Below the pieces are notes generated by a model. It did no database searches, was not told where the DNA came from, and saw only the letters and a program-made list of their open reading frames with translations. Shown piece after piece: positions 1 through 8,966 of a stretch of DNA of 64,000 bases. Each line of letters starts with the position of its first letter. The first letter of the stretch is position 1. Source of the DNA: Lysobacter sp. K5869 (lineage in GTDB: Bacteria > Pseudomonadota > Gammaproteobacteria > Xanthomonadales > Xanthomonadaceae); assembly GCF_018847975.1 (NCBI RefSeq), contig NZ_CP072597.1:5123001-5187000 (forward strand), written 5' to 3'. Both the position numbers and the translations under genes were made by a program.

Positions 1-275
1 ACGCGCGGGAAGCGCACCTGCAGGTGCGCGTGCAGCTCTTCGTTGAGCTCCAGCACCAGCAGGTCCTGATCGCGGATGCCGGCGTCGAGCAAGGCGCGGG
101 TGATCGCGCCGGTGCCGCCGCCGAGTTCGATCACGCGCGCCGCGTCGTCGGGCAGTTCGGCGATCATCGCCGCGGCCAGTTCCGCGCTCGACGGCGCCAC
201 CGCGGCCACCCGCAGCGGGTTCTTGAGCCACTGGCGGAAGAACGTCCAGGCGCCGGGTTTGCGCTGCGGCTTCAT
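1..275 (-). CDS. PmtA-like phospholipid N-methyltransferase (partial, C-terminus outside window)
   Basis: Reading leftward from ATG at 275, the 91 visible residues begin MKPQRKPGAWTFFRQWLKNP and continue with a RVAAVAPSS segment and the class I SAM-binding motif ELGGGTGAIT at about residues 50-59. This arrangement is characteristic of PmtA-type phosphatidylethanolamine methyltransferases, which methylate membrane lipid head groups using S-adenosylmethionine. The gene follows rlmKL on the same strand after 49 bp and may be cotranscribed. The C-terminal half is cut by the window edge, so a generic small-molecule or rRNA methyltransferase of the same fold cannot be excluded. Confidence 0.7.
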   Translation of the reverse strand, partial: MKPQRKPGAWTFFRQWLKNPLRVAAVAPSSAELAAAMIAELPDDAARVIELGGGTGAITRALLDAGIRDQDLLVLELNEELHAHLQVRFPR

Positions 276-324
276 GCGCGGCTCCGCGGCGCGGCGACGA
301 GGCAAGCGATGGTCGAGGCGATCA

Positions 325-2670
325 TCAGCGCGGCTCCAGTCGCCAGCAGCGGTGGATGCGCGCATCGCGCTCGAAGTCCGGCGGAATCGTCGCGGCGGTG
401 ATGTCCTCGCAGCGCGCGAACTGGGCGATGGCGTCCTCGTCCAGGCGGAAGCGGCGGAAGTTGTTGGAGAAATACAGCACGCCGTTGTCGGCCAGACGCG
501 CCACCGCCGCGCGCAGCAAGCGCACGTGTTCGCGCTGGATGTCGAAATCGTCGGCGCGCGCGGAGTTGGAGAACGTCGGCGGGTCGCAGAAGATCAGGTC
601 GAAGCGGCCGCGGTCGGCCTCCAGCCAGGCGATCGCGTCGGCGTGGATCAAGCGGTGCTGGGCGCCGCCGATGCCGTTCTCGCGCAGGTTGTCGGCGCAC
701 CATTGCAGGTAGGTCGCCGACAGATCGACCGTGGTGGTTTCCGCCGCGCCGCCGACCGCCGCGTGCACGCTGGCCGCGCCGGTGTAGGCGAACAGGTTGA
801 GGAAGCGCTTGTTGCGTGCCTCCTCGGCGATGCGCAGGCGGATCGGGCGGTGGTCGAGGAACAGGCCGGTGTCGAGATAATCGAACAGGTTCACGCGCAG
901 GCGCGCGGCGCCCTCGCGCACCGGCACGAACTCGCCGCGCTGGTCGAACTGGCCGTACTTGCTGCCGCCCTTGCCGCGCGCGCGGGTCTTCAGCGCGATG
1001 CGGTCGCGCGGCACCTCGAACACTTCGCGCGCGGCCGCCAGCAGTTCGTTGCGGCGGCGGCGCTGGTCGGCTTCGGGGATGTCGGCCGGCGCGGCGTATT
1101 CCTGCACGTGCAGATAGACCCGCGGCGCGGCTTCGTCGCTGGCGTAGACGTCGATGGCCGCGGCGTATTCGGGCAGATCGGCGTCGTAGGCGCGGAAGCA
1201 GCTCACGCCCTCGCGCTGGCGCCAGGACTTGAGCTTGCGCAGGTTCTTGCGCAGCCGGTTGGCGACCATCTGCGCGCCTTCGCTGAGCGGCTGCGGCGCG
1301 GCGTCTTGTTCCTTGGCGCGCTGCTCGGCGTGGCCGACGCGGGCGATGGGATCGCAGACGATCAGCGCGCATTCGATCGCGCCGTTGAACAGCTGGTATT
1401 TCTTGCTCGCACGCAGGCCGGTGGCCTGGGCCAGCGCGGGATCGCCGCACAGCAGGCTGGCGCGCCACGACGGCACCAAGCGCTTGAGCGCGTCGCCGAG
1501 GCCGCGGTAAAGCGCGGGATCGGCGGCGAGGCGGGCGTCGTAGGGAGGGTTGCAGACGGCCAGTCCAACTGGGGTAGCCGAATCGCCAACCGCCGGAGAA
1601 CCGTCGGCGGAGCCGCGCGGCTGCCCGGCTTCGCTGTTGTTGTTCGCGCTGGCGGATTCGTCGCGGTGAAGCCCTGGATCACCGCTTTCGCGGGGATCAC
1701 GGTCGGAGGAGGACGTGGCGTCGTTCGCGACGTCGGCTCGCGCCGTCGCGCGCAACGGCTCCGGCACGACCCGCAACGACTCCACCGCCGCCACGTCCCA
1801 GCGGATCAATCCCGCCAAACCCGCCATCGCCTCGTTCTCGCGCGCCGCGCGGATCGCCTGCGGGTCGATATCGCTGCCGGCGAACACCGGCCGCAGCGCG
1901 GTCAAACCGGCGGTTTCGCGCGCGCGCGCTTCGTCGCACAGCGCGCGCCAGCCGGCGAAATCGAAGCCGCGCCAGCGCGTCGGCGGCAGCAGGCCGTGGC
2001 GCAGCAAGCCCGGCGCGACGTCGGCGGCCATCAGCGCGCCTTCGATCAGCAGCGTGCCGCTGCCGCACATCGGGTCGAACAGCGCGCCGCCCTGCGCGTA
2101 GAGCTTCGGCCATTGGCCGCGCAGCAGCACCGCCGCGGCCAGATTCTCCTTCAGCGGCGCCTCGCCCTGATGCTGGCGCCAGCCGCGGCGATGCAACGGG
2201 CCGCCGCCCAGATCGATCGACAACACTGCGCGGCCCTTGCGCACCACCAGATTCAAGCGCAGGTCCGGCGCTTCGGTGTCCACGTCCGGACGCGCGCCGG
2301 TCTGCGCGCGCATGACGTCGACGACCGCGTCCTTGACCCGCTGCGCGGCGTAGCGCGCGTGGGTGATGGCTTCGCCGGACACGTGCGCGTCCACCGCCAG
2401 GGTGTGCACCGCTTCCAGGTGCTCGGGCCACGGCAGCGCGGCGACGCCGGCGTACAGCGCGTGTTCGTCGGGGCAATCGAATTCGGCGATCGGCCACAGC
2501 ACGCGGCTGGCCAGCCGCGACCACAGCACCGCGCGCTGGGCGTCGGCCAGGGTGCCTTCGACATTGGCGCCGGCGGTGGCGGCGGTGGCGCGCGCGCAAC
2601 CCAGCGCGGCCAGTTCGTCGGCCAACAGGTATTCCAAACCCTTGCCGCAGCTTGCGTAGAACTTGCTCAT
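325..2670 (-). CDS. rlmL: Bifunctional 23S rRNA methyltransferase RlmKL
   Basis: This protein of 781 residues has the RlmKL architecture: an N-terminal THUMP-containing region (about 1-155), a first methyltransferase with DPMCGSGT and an NPPYD catalytic motif near residue 373, and a second C-terminal methyltransferase with DPPTF near residue 696. The family installs m2G2445 and m7G2069 in 23S rRNA in the cytoplasm. It is about 70 residues longer than usual. The excess lies just before NPPYD (about 310-367), a Ser/Asp/Gly-rich stretch containing [10 protein letters not shown], which is the translation of an intergenic-type palindrome (1677-1698). Start is the ATG at 2670, 6 bp after the stop of the upstream hydrolase gene, which suggests an operon. 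Confidence 0.95.
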   Translation of the reverse strand: MSKFYASCGKGLEYLLADELAALGCARATAATAGANVEGTLADAQRAVLWSRLASRVLWPIAEFDCPDEHALYAGVAALPWPEHLEAVHTLAVDAHVSGEAITHARYAAQRVKDAVVDVMRAQTGARPDVDTEAPDLRLNLVVRKGRAVLSIDLGGGPLHRRGWRQHQGEAPLKENLAAAVLLRGQWPKLYAQGGALFDPMCGSGTLLIEGALMAADVAPGLLRHGLLPPTRWRGFDFAGWRALCDEARARETAGLTALRPVFAGSDIDPQAIRAARENEAMAGLAGLIRWDVAAVESLRVVPEPLRATARADVANDATSSSDRDPRESGDPGLHRDESASANNNSEAGQPRGSADGSPAVGDSATPVGLAVCNPPYDARLAADPALYRGLGDALKRLVPSWRASLLCGDPALAQATGLRASKKYQLFNGAIECALIVCDPIARVGHAEQRAKEQDAAPQPLSEGAQMVANRLRKNLRKLKSWRQREGVSCFRAYDADLPEYAAAIDVYASDEAAPRVYLHVQEYAAPADIPEADQRRRRNELLAAAREVFEVPRDRIALKTRARGKGGSKYGQFDQRGEFVPVREGAARLRVNLFDYLDTGLFLDHRPIRLRIAEEARNKRFLNLFAYTGAASVHAAVGGAAETTTVDLSATYLQWCADNLRENGIGGAQHRLIHADAIAWLEADRGRFDLIFCDPPTFSNSARADDFDIQREHVRLLRAAVARLADNGVLYFSNNFRRFRLDEDAIAQFARCEDITAATIPPDFERDARIHRCWRLEPR
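1677..1698. repeat. Palindromic element inserted in frame in rlmKL
   Basis: The arms GATCACCGC and GCGGGGATC surround a TTTC loop, with one G-T mismatch. The same consensus (CCCTGG-ATxCCxGC-TTCGCGGG) occurs between genes in many proteobacteria. Here it lies inside a coding sequence and is read as [10 protein letters not shown], so the reading frame is maintained. The non-conserved flanks extend over roughly 1560-1760. Confidence 0.7.
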
Positions 2671-2676
2671 GCGTGT

Positions 2677-3207
2677 TTACAGACTCTGCAGCAGACGGGC
2701 GAAAGCGTCGGCGCTGGCGTCGACGTTGCGTTCCAAACGGTGGTTGTCGTCGACCAGCAACAGACGCGCGCGGCGCGGCTGGGTCCAGGCTACGACCTCG
2801 GCGGCGGGGATCAGTTCATCGTCCCAGCCGTGCAGCACGCTGATCGGCACGTCGGCGGCCTGCAAGCGTGGCGCCGGGCCCATCTGGATCGGCGGCGCCA
2901 TCAGGAACAGCGCGGCCGGCCGCACGTGCAGCGACACCGCGCCGGAAATGTAGGCGCCCAGGCTCGATCCGGCCAACACCACCGGCCCGCGCTCGGCGGC
3001 CGCGCGCGCCAGACCGAGCAGACGGTCGATGCGCGCATAGACGTCGCCCAGGTCGCTGACCTCGCGCTTGGCGTCCAGATCGGTGTAGTCGGGGCGTTCA
3101 TGGGTCCAGCCCAGGCGTTGCGCGGCGTCGGCCAAGGCTTTCACCTTGGTGGCGTTGGGGCCGCTTTCGAAGCCATGAGACAGGATGCAATGTCCGGAAG
3201 TGATCAT
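2677..3207 (-). CDS. Small alpha/beta-hydrolase fold protein
   Basis: The 176-residue protein carries SHGFESGP near the N-terminus (oxyanion region), the nucleophile elbow GSSLG, and a late LHGWDDE plus DDNHRL, which supply the Ser-Asp-His triad of a compact alpha/beta hydrolase (YqiA/RBBP9-like esterases). No signal peptide is visible, so it is expected in the cytosol. Its substrate cannot be read from the sequence. The ATG at 3207 is preceded by a purine-rich GGAG. It lies 6 bp upstream of rlmKL on the same strand. Confidence 0.8.
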   Translation of the reverse strand: MITSGHCILSHGFESGPNATKVKALADAAQRLGWTHERPDYTDLDAKREVSDLGDVYARIDRLLGLARAAAERGPVVLAGSSLGAYISGAVSLHVRPAALFLMAPPIQMGPAPRLQAADVPISVLHGWDDELIPAAEVVAWTQPRRARLLLVDDNHRLERNVDASADAFARLLQSL

Positions 3208-3423
3208 CTTGGAGCCGAGGTGAAGGAGTAGCGGATCGCTTCGCGAAAAAATCGAAACTCAAAAACAATCATCTGAAAACAGAAACGCAACAGCCGCGGA
3301 TCGTCCGCAAGCCCAGCGTCGGGCGCGACGTCGTCATGCCGATGCGCGAACGCGGCAACGACGCCTCACCGCATCGATCGCGATCGAAACCCGCCGCGCG
3401 CGATCCGGACCGCAAGCGAAAAC

Positions 3424-3936
3424 TCACGCCGCCGCATCGCCCGCCGGCACCAACGCGTCGCCGCGGCGGATGATCCCGCCCTCGACGATGCGCGCGCACC
3501 AGCCGCCGTGCCCGCGCATCGCGTTGTAGCCGCCCGGGCCGAGCGCGGCTTCCATCATCGAACACGGATCGCAGGATTCGGTGGTCTCCAGCAGCGCCTC
3601 GCCGAGACGGAAGCGGCGGCCCTTGAGCGCCATCAGCGGCAGACCCGACACCACGATATTGCGGCGCAGGGTCGCCGGCGCGACCGCGTCGAGCCCGGCC
3701 AGGGCCGCGATCGCCGGCAGGTGTTCGGCCTGGATCAGGGTGATGCCGCGCTTGCCGCTGCCGCCTTGGTAGCGGTCGCCGTCCAGGCCCATGCCCGCCT
3801 GCGCCACCACCTCGTCGACCTCGCGCATCGCGACCCCGCGCGCCGGCCGCACGCCGATCCACTCGACCCGGCCCGGCCGCGGCAGCGTGGCCATGAGTTT
3901 TCCTAGCGCGGAATCGGCGGGCGGCAGGGTGGTCAT
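3424..3936 (-). CDS. MOSC domain-containing protein
   Basis: A 170-residue single-domain MOSC protein, the module named after the molybdenum-cofactor sulfurase C-terminus. Recognisable features are GLDGDRYQGGSGKRGITLI in the first half and the conserved Cys in ESCDPC (the family's likely sulfur or Mo-cofactor contact), followed by GGWCARIVEGG. I chose the ATG at 3936 because GGAG sits 6 bp upstream; an upstream in-frame start at 3969 would overlap the divergent amidase promoter. Stand-alone MOSC proteins are thought to move sulfur or bind molybdopterin, but the exact reaction is unknown. Confidence 0.85.
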   Translation of the reverse strand: MTTLPPADSALGKLMATLPRPGRVEWIGVRPARGVAMREVDEVVAQAGMGLDGDRYQGGSGKRGITLIQAEHLPAIAALAGLDAVAPATLRRNIVVSGLPLMALKGRRFRLGEALLETTESCDPCSMMEAALGPGGYNAMRGHGGWCARIVEGGIIRRGDALVPAGDAAA

Positions 3937-3977
3937 GGGGGGCTCCGAAGCAGGGGCGAATGGTAGCATCCGGCCCC

Positions 3978-4541
3978 ATGCCGCCCCTGAATTTCGCGCT
4001 CGCGCCCCTGCCCTACGAAGCCCGCCTGGAGCCGCGCGATCCGGCCGCGATCGATCTGGCGGTGATCCACTGCACCGAGTTGCCGGATCTGGCGACCGCG
4101 CGCGAATACGGCGAGCGCGTGCTCTATCCGGCCTCCGGCACCGGCAACAGCGGCCATTACTACATCGACCGCGACGGCGCGACGCTGCGCTACGTCGCCG
4201 ACGAGCGCGTCGCCCACCACGTGCGCGGCTACAACCCGCGTTCGGTCGGGATCGAACTGGTCAACACCGGGCGTTATCCGCATTGGCTGGATTCGCGCCA
4301 TCAGGCGATGGACGAGGCCTATCCGCCGGCGCAGATCCAGGCGCTGCTGGCCCTGCTCGCCGACCTGCGCGCGCGCTTGCCGGCGCTGCGCTGGATCGCC
4401 GGGCACGAGGATCTGGACACCGCTCTGACCGAAGCCAGCGACGATCCGGCCGTGCAAGTGCCGCGCAAGCGCGATCCCGGCCCGCTGTTCCCGTGGCCGC
4501 GGGTGCTCGCCGGCTGCGGCCTGGAACGTCTGCGGCCCTGA
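3978..4541 (+). CDS. AmpD-type N-acetylmuramoyl-L-alanine amidase
   Basis: This 187-residue Amidase_2 protein cleaves the amide between N-acetylmuramic acid and L-alanine of (anhydro)muropeptides during cell-wall recycling. The zinc ligands are visible as His31 (VIHCTE), the His of AGHEDL and the Asp of KRDPGP, in the spacing seen in AmpD. No signal peptide is present, so like AmpD it should act in the cytoplasm. The start at 3978 was preferred over the in-frame ATG at 3960, which lies in the compact divergent promoter shared with the MOSC gene. Confidence 0.85.
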   Translation: MPPLNFALAPLPYEARLEPRDPAAIDLAVIHCTELPDLATAREYGERVLYPASGTGNSGHYYIDRDGATLRYVADERVAHHVRGYNPRSVGIELVNTGRYPHWLDSRHQAMDEAYPPAQIQALLALLADLRARLPALRWIAGHEDLDTALTEASDDPAVQVPRKRDPGPLFPWPRVLAGCGLERLRP

Positions 4542-4632
4542 CGCTCGGCGGGCGCCGCACGGGCGCCCCGCCCCGCCGCGCGAGCCGCGCCGGCCGCCGC
4601 GGTCGCGCCCGGAGCGTGTCCGCCGTCCCGCT

Positions 4633-4638
4633 ATACTC
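4633..4638 (+). promoter_or_regulatory. Likely -10 box for tesB
   Basis: TATACT lies 26 bp before the tesB ATG in otherwise very GC-rich sequence. No convincing -35 hexamer is seen. Confidence 0.4.
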
Positions 4639-4664
4639 CCCGCGACTCCTCTCCCGGCCGGCCG

Positions 4665-5564
4665 ATGACCTCCTCTCCCGTCTCCGAACTGATCGAACTG
4701 CTGTCGCTGGAACGGCTCGAAGACAACCTGTTCCGCGGCCAGAGCCGCGACATCGGCACCAAGTACGTGTTCGGCGGTCAGGTGCTCGGACAGGCGCTGT
4801 CGGCGGCGCAGGCGACCTTGGATTCGGCGCGCTCGGCGCATTCGCTGCACGCGTATTTCCTCAAGGCCGGCGACATCGAGGCGCCGATCGTCTATCAGGC
4901 CGACCGCACCCGCGACGGCGGCAGTTTCTCGGTGCGCCGGGTCACCGCGATCCAGCACGGCCAGCCGATCTTCTTCCTCGCCGCCTCGTTCCAGGTCGAC
5001 CAAGAAGGCGGCGAGCATCAGCTGTCGATGCCGGAAGTGCCCAAGCCCGAGGACATCGCGCCCGCGCCGCCGGTGCCGCCGGAGGTGATGGCGACGCTGC
5101 CGAACAAAGTGCAGCGCTGGCTCTCGCGGCAGGGGCCGTTCGAGTTCCGCCACGTGTATCCGCGCGACGAACTCAACCCGCCCAAGCGTCCGCCGTATCA
5201 GCAAGTGTGGTTCCGCCTGAGCGAACGCGTCGGCGACGCGCCGGAGCTGCATCGCGCGCTGCTGGCCTACGCGTCCGACTTCCATCTGCTCGGCACCGCC
5301 ACGTTTCCGCACGGCATCAGCTACTACCAGCCGAACGTGCAGATGGCCTCGCTCGATCACGCGCTGTGGTTCCATCGCCCGTTCCGCGCCGACGAGTGGC
5401 TGCTGTATTCGATCGACAGCCCCAGCGCGCAGGGCGCGCGCGGTTTGGCGCGCGGGCAAATCTACGACCGCGACGGCCACCTGGTGGCCAGCACCGCGCA
5501 GGAAGGCTTGATCCGCGTCGTGACCGATCAGGCCGCGGCCGCGCACGTACCGGCGAAGGAATGA
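4665..5564 (+). CDS. tesB: Acyl-CoA thioesterase II
   Basis: The 299-residue protein has the double hot-dog arrangement of TesB: an N-terminal half with FRGQS and VFGGQVLGQAL, and a C-terminal half with YASDFHLLGTA, LDHALWFHRPF and ASTAQEGLIR. It hydrolyses medium- and long-chain acyl-CoAs to free fatty acid and CoA in the cytosol. The catalytic Asp (YASDF) and Gln (AQEG) of the family are present. The position usually held by Thr in ATIDH reads Ser (ASLDH). It is followed after 1 bp by the next gene, so the two are probably cotranscribed. Confidence 0.93.
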   Translation: MTSSPVSELIELLSLERLEDNLFRGQSRDIGTKYVFGGQVLGQALSAAQATLDSARSAHSLHAYFLKAGDIEAPIVYQADRTRDGGSFSVRRVTAIQHGQPIFFLAASFQVDQEGGEHQLSMPEVPKPEDIAPAPPVPPEVMATLPNKVQRWLSRQGPFEFRHVYPRDELNPPKRPPYQQVWFRLSERVGDAPELHRALLAYASDFHLLGTATFPHGISYYQPNVQMASLDHALWFHRPFRADEWLLYSIDSPSAQGARGLARGQIYDRDGHLVASTAQEGLIRVVTDQAAAAHVPAKE

Positions 5565-5565
5565 A

Positions 5566-6420
5566 ATGAGGCAGGTTTTCACCAGTTCGCGCCTGGAAAA
5601 CGTCGAAGGCGTCGCGCAGTTGCTGCGCGAGGCCGGGATCGAGGTGCGGGTCACCAACGACCGCTCCTACAAGGGCAATCGCCGCTCCAGCTTCAGCTAT
5701 CGCGAGGACGCCGGCGAGCGGCCGACGGTGTGGGTGATCCGTTCGGAAGATCAGCTGCGCGCGCGCGATCTGCTGCGCGAGGCCGGTTTGATCGACAGCA
5801 CCCGCGGCGAGCAGGTCAATCAAGCGCCGTACCGCTTCCGTTCCGACGCCGAACTGGCGCGCCAGCCGCGCGACAAGCGCATGCTGCGGATCAAGGTCGG
5901 GCTGTTGGTGTGCATCGCGGTGGCGATGGGTTTGGCGCTGTTCCAGGGCGTGCGCACGCTGCCGGCGACGAAAGCGCCGGTCGATCCGGCCGAGGCCGCG
6001 CTGGCGACGCACGCCTTCGACGGCAGCGTCGCGGCCACGCCGCGCGCGTTGGCGCAGGCGGTGTTCGCCGCGCAACTGGCCGAAGCCGACCAAGCCACCC
6101 AATGCCTGCGCGTGGACCGCCGCGACGCCCCGCGCCCGCTGCTGACCGCGCTGGCGCGGCCGAACCTGCGCCTGCTGCCGGCCAGCCAATGCGAAGAAAT
6201 CGCCGACGAGGCCGGCGGCAGCCGCGCGCGCGACGGCCAGCCGGCCGAGGTGATCGAAGTGCACGCGTTCCGGCCGACCTCGAAGGACGGCGGCACGGTC
6301 GAGTACAGCGCGTACTACAACCGCTCGGTGGCGGTGTACAAGACCTTGGAGGTCAAGCGCGCCGGCGGGCAGTGGAGCGTGGCGAAGACGGTCAAGACCG
6401 TGCGGGCGATGGGGGGCTGA
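5566..6420 (+). CDS. DUF2007-like domain membrane protein
   Basis: A 284-residue protein whose first 80 residues (RQVFTSSRLENVEGVAQLLR...RSEDQLRARDLLREAGL) resemble the DUF2007 putative signal-transducing domain, a small ferredoxin-like fold. One transmembrane segment follows at about residues 110-127, then a C-terminal region predicted to be periplasmic with two Cys. Homologues in xanthomonads carry vague pathogenicity-like names and no proven function. The start is 1 bp after the tesB stop, so it is likely in the same transcript. Confidence 0.7.
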   Translation: MRQVFTSSRLENVEGVAQLLREAGIEVRVTNDRSYKGNRRSSFSYREDAGERPTVWVIRSEDQLRARDLLREAGLIDSTRGEQVNQAPYRFRSDAELARQPRDKRMLRIKVGLLVCIAVAMGLALFQGVRTLPATKAPVDPAEAALATHAFDGSVAATPRALAQAVFAAQLAEADQATQCLRVDRRDAPRPLLTALARPNLRLLPASQCEEIADEAGGSRARDGQPAEVIEVHAFRPTSKDGGTVEYSAYYNRSVAVYKTLEVKRAGGQWSVAKTVKTVRAMGG

Positions 6421-6441
6421 CGCGCCCCCGCCCACCCGTCA

Positions 6442-6459
6442 TTCCGGCGAACGCCGGAA
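6442..6459. repeat. Short intergenic palindrome
   Basis: TTCCGGC - GAAC - GCCGGAA, preceded by CCGTCA. It belongs to the same general class of palindrome as the copy inside rlmKL, and here it has the usual intergenic position downstream of a stop codon. Confidence 0.6.
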
Positions 6460-6707
6460 CCCATTTTGATCTTGCTCCGCAGGCCGCCGCGGAACCGCTC
6501 GTGCCGCTCGCGCCGCTCCCGCCGATCCGCGAACGGCCCAACCTCAGCCGCCGCAACGCCCCCGGTCCCGCAAGATTTCCTGCGCCGAGCGGTCACATTC
6601 TCCCGGCCGCGCCGTCCAGGACTGCAACGCATCGCCCGATGCCGCCGCCAGGAGCCCGACCGCATGCGCCGCCCCGCCGCCCGCCACGCCCTCGCGCACC
6701 GCCCGCG

Positions 6708-7961
6708 ATGAACGCCGACGCCCTGCACTCGCTGATCGGCCACGACCTGCCGCTGGCCTCGCGCGGCGACACCGCCGCCTATTCGCGCATCGTCGGCGCC
6801 TGCCAGAACTCGATCACCGCCATCGCCCTGGCGATGGTGCGCGACGTCCACGCCAGCGAGGACATCGCCCAAGAGGCCTTCCTCAGCGCGTGGCAGAACA
6901 TCCGCAAGCTGCACAATCCGTCCAGCTTCCTGCCGTGGCTGCGCCAGATCACCCGCAACCTCGCCCGCGACCACCTGCGCGGGCGCGGACGCCAGCCGCG
7001 CGAGGTCGAGGACGCCGAACTGGCGATCGAACTGGCCGCCGATCCCGAACCCGGCGCGATCGAGCGCCTGCTCGAAGCCGAACGCACCCGCGTCGCCGCC
7101 GAGCTGATCTCGGCGCTGCCCGACGAAAGTCGCGAAGTGCTGTTGCTGTACTACCGCGAAGGCCAGAGTTCGCAGCAAGTCGCCGCCCTGCTCGGTCTCA
7201 GCGACGCGGCGGTGCGCAAGCGCCTGTCGCGCGCGCGCGGCGCGGTGCGCGAGGAATTGATGGACCGCTTCGCGGCCTTCGCCCGCGCCAGCGCGCCGTC
7301 GGTCGGCTTCACCACGCTGGTGGCTTCGGCGCTGGGCGTGCTGGCGCCGCCGACGATCGCCACCGCGGCGCTGGTCGGCGGCGCCGCCGGTTCCGGCCTG
7401 GCCGGCAAATTCGGGCTCGGCGCGGCCAGCGCCAGCGGCGGCGCGGCCGGCGGCGGCGCGCTCGCGCTGTTGCAGCAGGCCGCCGCGCCGCACGGCGCGC
7501 ACGCCGCGTTGCAGGTGTTCCTGCGCGAAGGCGGACTGGGCGGCATCCTCGGCGGCGTCGCCGGCGGCGCCATCGTCGGCTATGTCATGACGCGTTACTT
7601 GTTCGCGTACGCCGCCGACGGCGACGAGCGCCGCGACATCGTGCGCGTGGTGATCTGGCTGTGCATGAGCGCCGCGGCGGGGTGCCTGGGGTTTCTCGCG
7701 GTCATGGCGGCCACCCCGGGCTGGATCGCCTCCGGCGCGTACACCTTGTTGTTCGTGGCGCTCGCGACCTGGCAAAGCCTGGTGTGGATGCCGCGCCGCC
7801 TCGCGCCGATGTTCGAGCGCGTGCATCGCGAAACCGGCCGCGACCCGCGCCGAAGCCGCTGTTATCGCTGGCTGATGAGCGTGCCGGCGATGGTGTGGAG
7901 CAACGCCTTGCTGCTGTTGACGATGGCCTGGGTGCTGTATCGCGAAGGCCGCTTCGGCTGA
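6708..7961 (+). CDS. ECF-type RNA polymerase sigma factor with hydrophobic C-terminal extension
   Basis: Residues 1-190 are a sigma-70 family ECF factor: region 2 around SEDIAQEAFLSAWQNIRKL and region 4 around LPDESREVLLLYYREGQSSQ with the HTH GLSDAAVRKRLSRAR. The remaining 225 residues form Gly/Ala-rich hydrophobic segments and at least three transmembrane helices near the C-terminus. ECF factors are normally about 180-200 residues and are restrained by a separate membrane anti-sigma protein. Here the membrane part is fused to the sigma factor and no anti-sigma gene follows. The ATG at 6708 was chosen because sigma region 2 homology starts just after it; no good ribosome site is seen. Confidence 0.85.
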   Translation: MNADALHSLIGHDLPLASRGDTAAYSRIVGACQNSITAIALAMVRDVHASEDIAQEAFLSAWQNIRKLHNPSSFLPWLRQITRNLARDHLRGRGRQPREVEDAELAIELAADPEPGAIERLLEAERTRVAAELISALPDESREVLLLYYREGQSSQQVAALLGLSDAAVRKRLSRARGAVREELMDRFAAFARASAPSVGFTTLVASALGVLAPPTIATAALVGGAAGSGLAGKFGLGAASASGGAAGGGALALLQQAAAPHGAHAALQVFLREGGLGGILGGVAGGAIVGYVMTRYLFAYAADGDERRDIVRVVIWLCMSAAAGCLGFLAVMAATPGWIASGAYTLLFVALATWQSLVWMPRRLAPMFERVHRETGRDPRRSRCYRWLMSVPAMVWSNALLLLTMAWVLYREGRFG

Positions 7962-8032
7962 GCCGCGCGTCGCTGCGAGCCGCGCACGCGGCGGCGCGAA
8001 CCTAGCGGCGCAGAAGCAGCCGCCGCCGCGGA

Positions 8033-8058
8033 TAAAAACAGGGCGCCTCGCGGCGCCC
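8033..8058 (-). terminator. Rho-independent terminator of the EF-hand gene
   Basis: GGGCGCC - TCGC - GGCGCCC (8041-8058). Read on the minus strand it is followed by TGTTTTTATC. It lies 49 bp beyond the stop codon at 8107. Confidence 0.85.
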
Positions 8059-8106
8059 TGAACTACAGCCAGGGAGGGGTCCGCGGCCGCATCCGGCCGC
8101 CGGGAT

Positions 8107-8760
8107 TCAGCGCGGGCGATCCGGCTTGAGTTCGTCCTTGCTCAAGAACCCGTCGCGGTTCTCGTCGAGGAAGGCGAACTGCTCGGCCAGCCGCGGCATC
8201 TTTTCCTGCACTTCGATCTTGCTCAGCTTGCCGTCGTGGTTGAGGTCGGCTTCGGCGAATTTCGCGTCGAAGCGCTTGGCCCGTTCGGCTTCCCACTTCG
8301 GACGCTCGCGCTGGAAGTAGGCGCGCAGCTCGCCGCGCACGAGGTAACCGTCCTTGTTCGCGTCGATCTGGGCGAAGTTCTGCGCCAGCCGCGGCGACTT
8401 GGCCGCTTCGGCGCTGCTGATTCGGCCGTCGCCGTCGGTGTCGAGCTTGGCCGCGCCGCCCGGCCCGCCGTGGCGGCCGCCGTGCTCGCGCCCGCCGCGG
8501 CGCTGCGGACGCTCGCTGGCGTCGAGCTTGCCGTCGTGGTTCTTGTCGAGTTCGTCGAAACGCTCGGCCAGACGCGGGAACTTGGCGGCTTCCTCACGCG
8601 AGATCACGCCGTCGCCGTTGGCGTCGATCTTCATGCGCGGACGTTGGCCGGCATCCGCGCCGGCGCCGGCGGCCGGCGGTTGAGCGAACACGGCGGTCGC
8701 CGCGCCGGCGAACATGGCCGCCGCGGCGATCGCGGCGAGATACAGCGGGAAACGGGTCAT
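8107..8760 (-). CDS. Secreted six-EF-hand calcium-binding protein
   Basis: The 217-residue protein has a signal peptide (MTRFPLYLAAIAAAAMF...AVFA|QPP) and six canonical 12-residue EF-hand loops: DANGDGVISREE, DKNHDGKLDASE, DTDGDGRISSAE, DANKDGYLVRGE, DLNHDGKLSKIE and DENRDGFLSKDE. A Gly/His/Arg-rich linker separates loops 2 and 3. Calcium binding in the periplasm or outside the cell is therefore likely; no enzymatic domain is present. The start at 8760 has AGGAG 8 bp upstream and begins the signal peptide, whereas the longer frame up to 8808 has neither. Confidence 0.9.
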   Translation of the reverse strand: MTRFPLYLAAIAAAAMFAGAATAVFAQPPAAGAGADAGQRPRMKIDANGDGVISREEAAKFPRLAERFDELDKNHDGKLDASERPQRRGGREHGGRHGGPGGAAKLDTDGDGRISSAEAAKSPRLAQNFAQIDANKDGYLVRGELRAYFQRERPKWEAERAKRFDAKFAEADLNHDGKLSKIEVQEKMPRLAEQFAFLDENRDGFLSKDELKPDRPR

Positions 8761-8966
8761 CGTCGGACTCCTGCGGGGGCGCCACCGCGGCGCCGATGAC
8801 CGGATCAACGCCCCGGCCGCGTGGCGGTTGACAAGGGGGCGCGCCGACGCGTTTTCGCGCCGGCGCCGTCCAGCACCGATTCAGCGCCGCGCCGGCCCCG
8901 GGCGCGGTCGCGCAAACCGGGAGCCATTGCATGCGCAACTCACCGACCCGGCGCTATGCTGAGCCC

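Noticed and set aside
76..3231. 1051-codon open frame on the plus strand
   Set aside because: It lies opposite rlmKL and the hydrolase gene. Long antisense frames are expected at about 70% GC, and the translation is Arg/Ala/Gln-rich without any domain.
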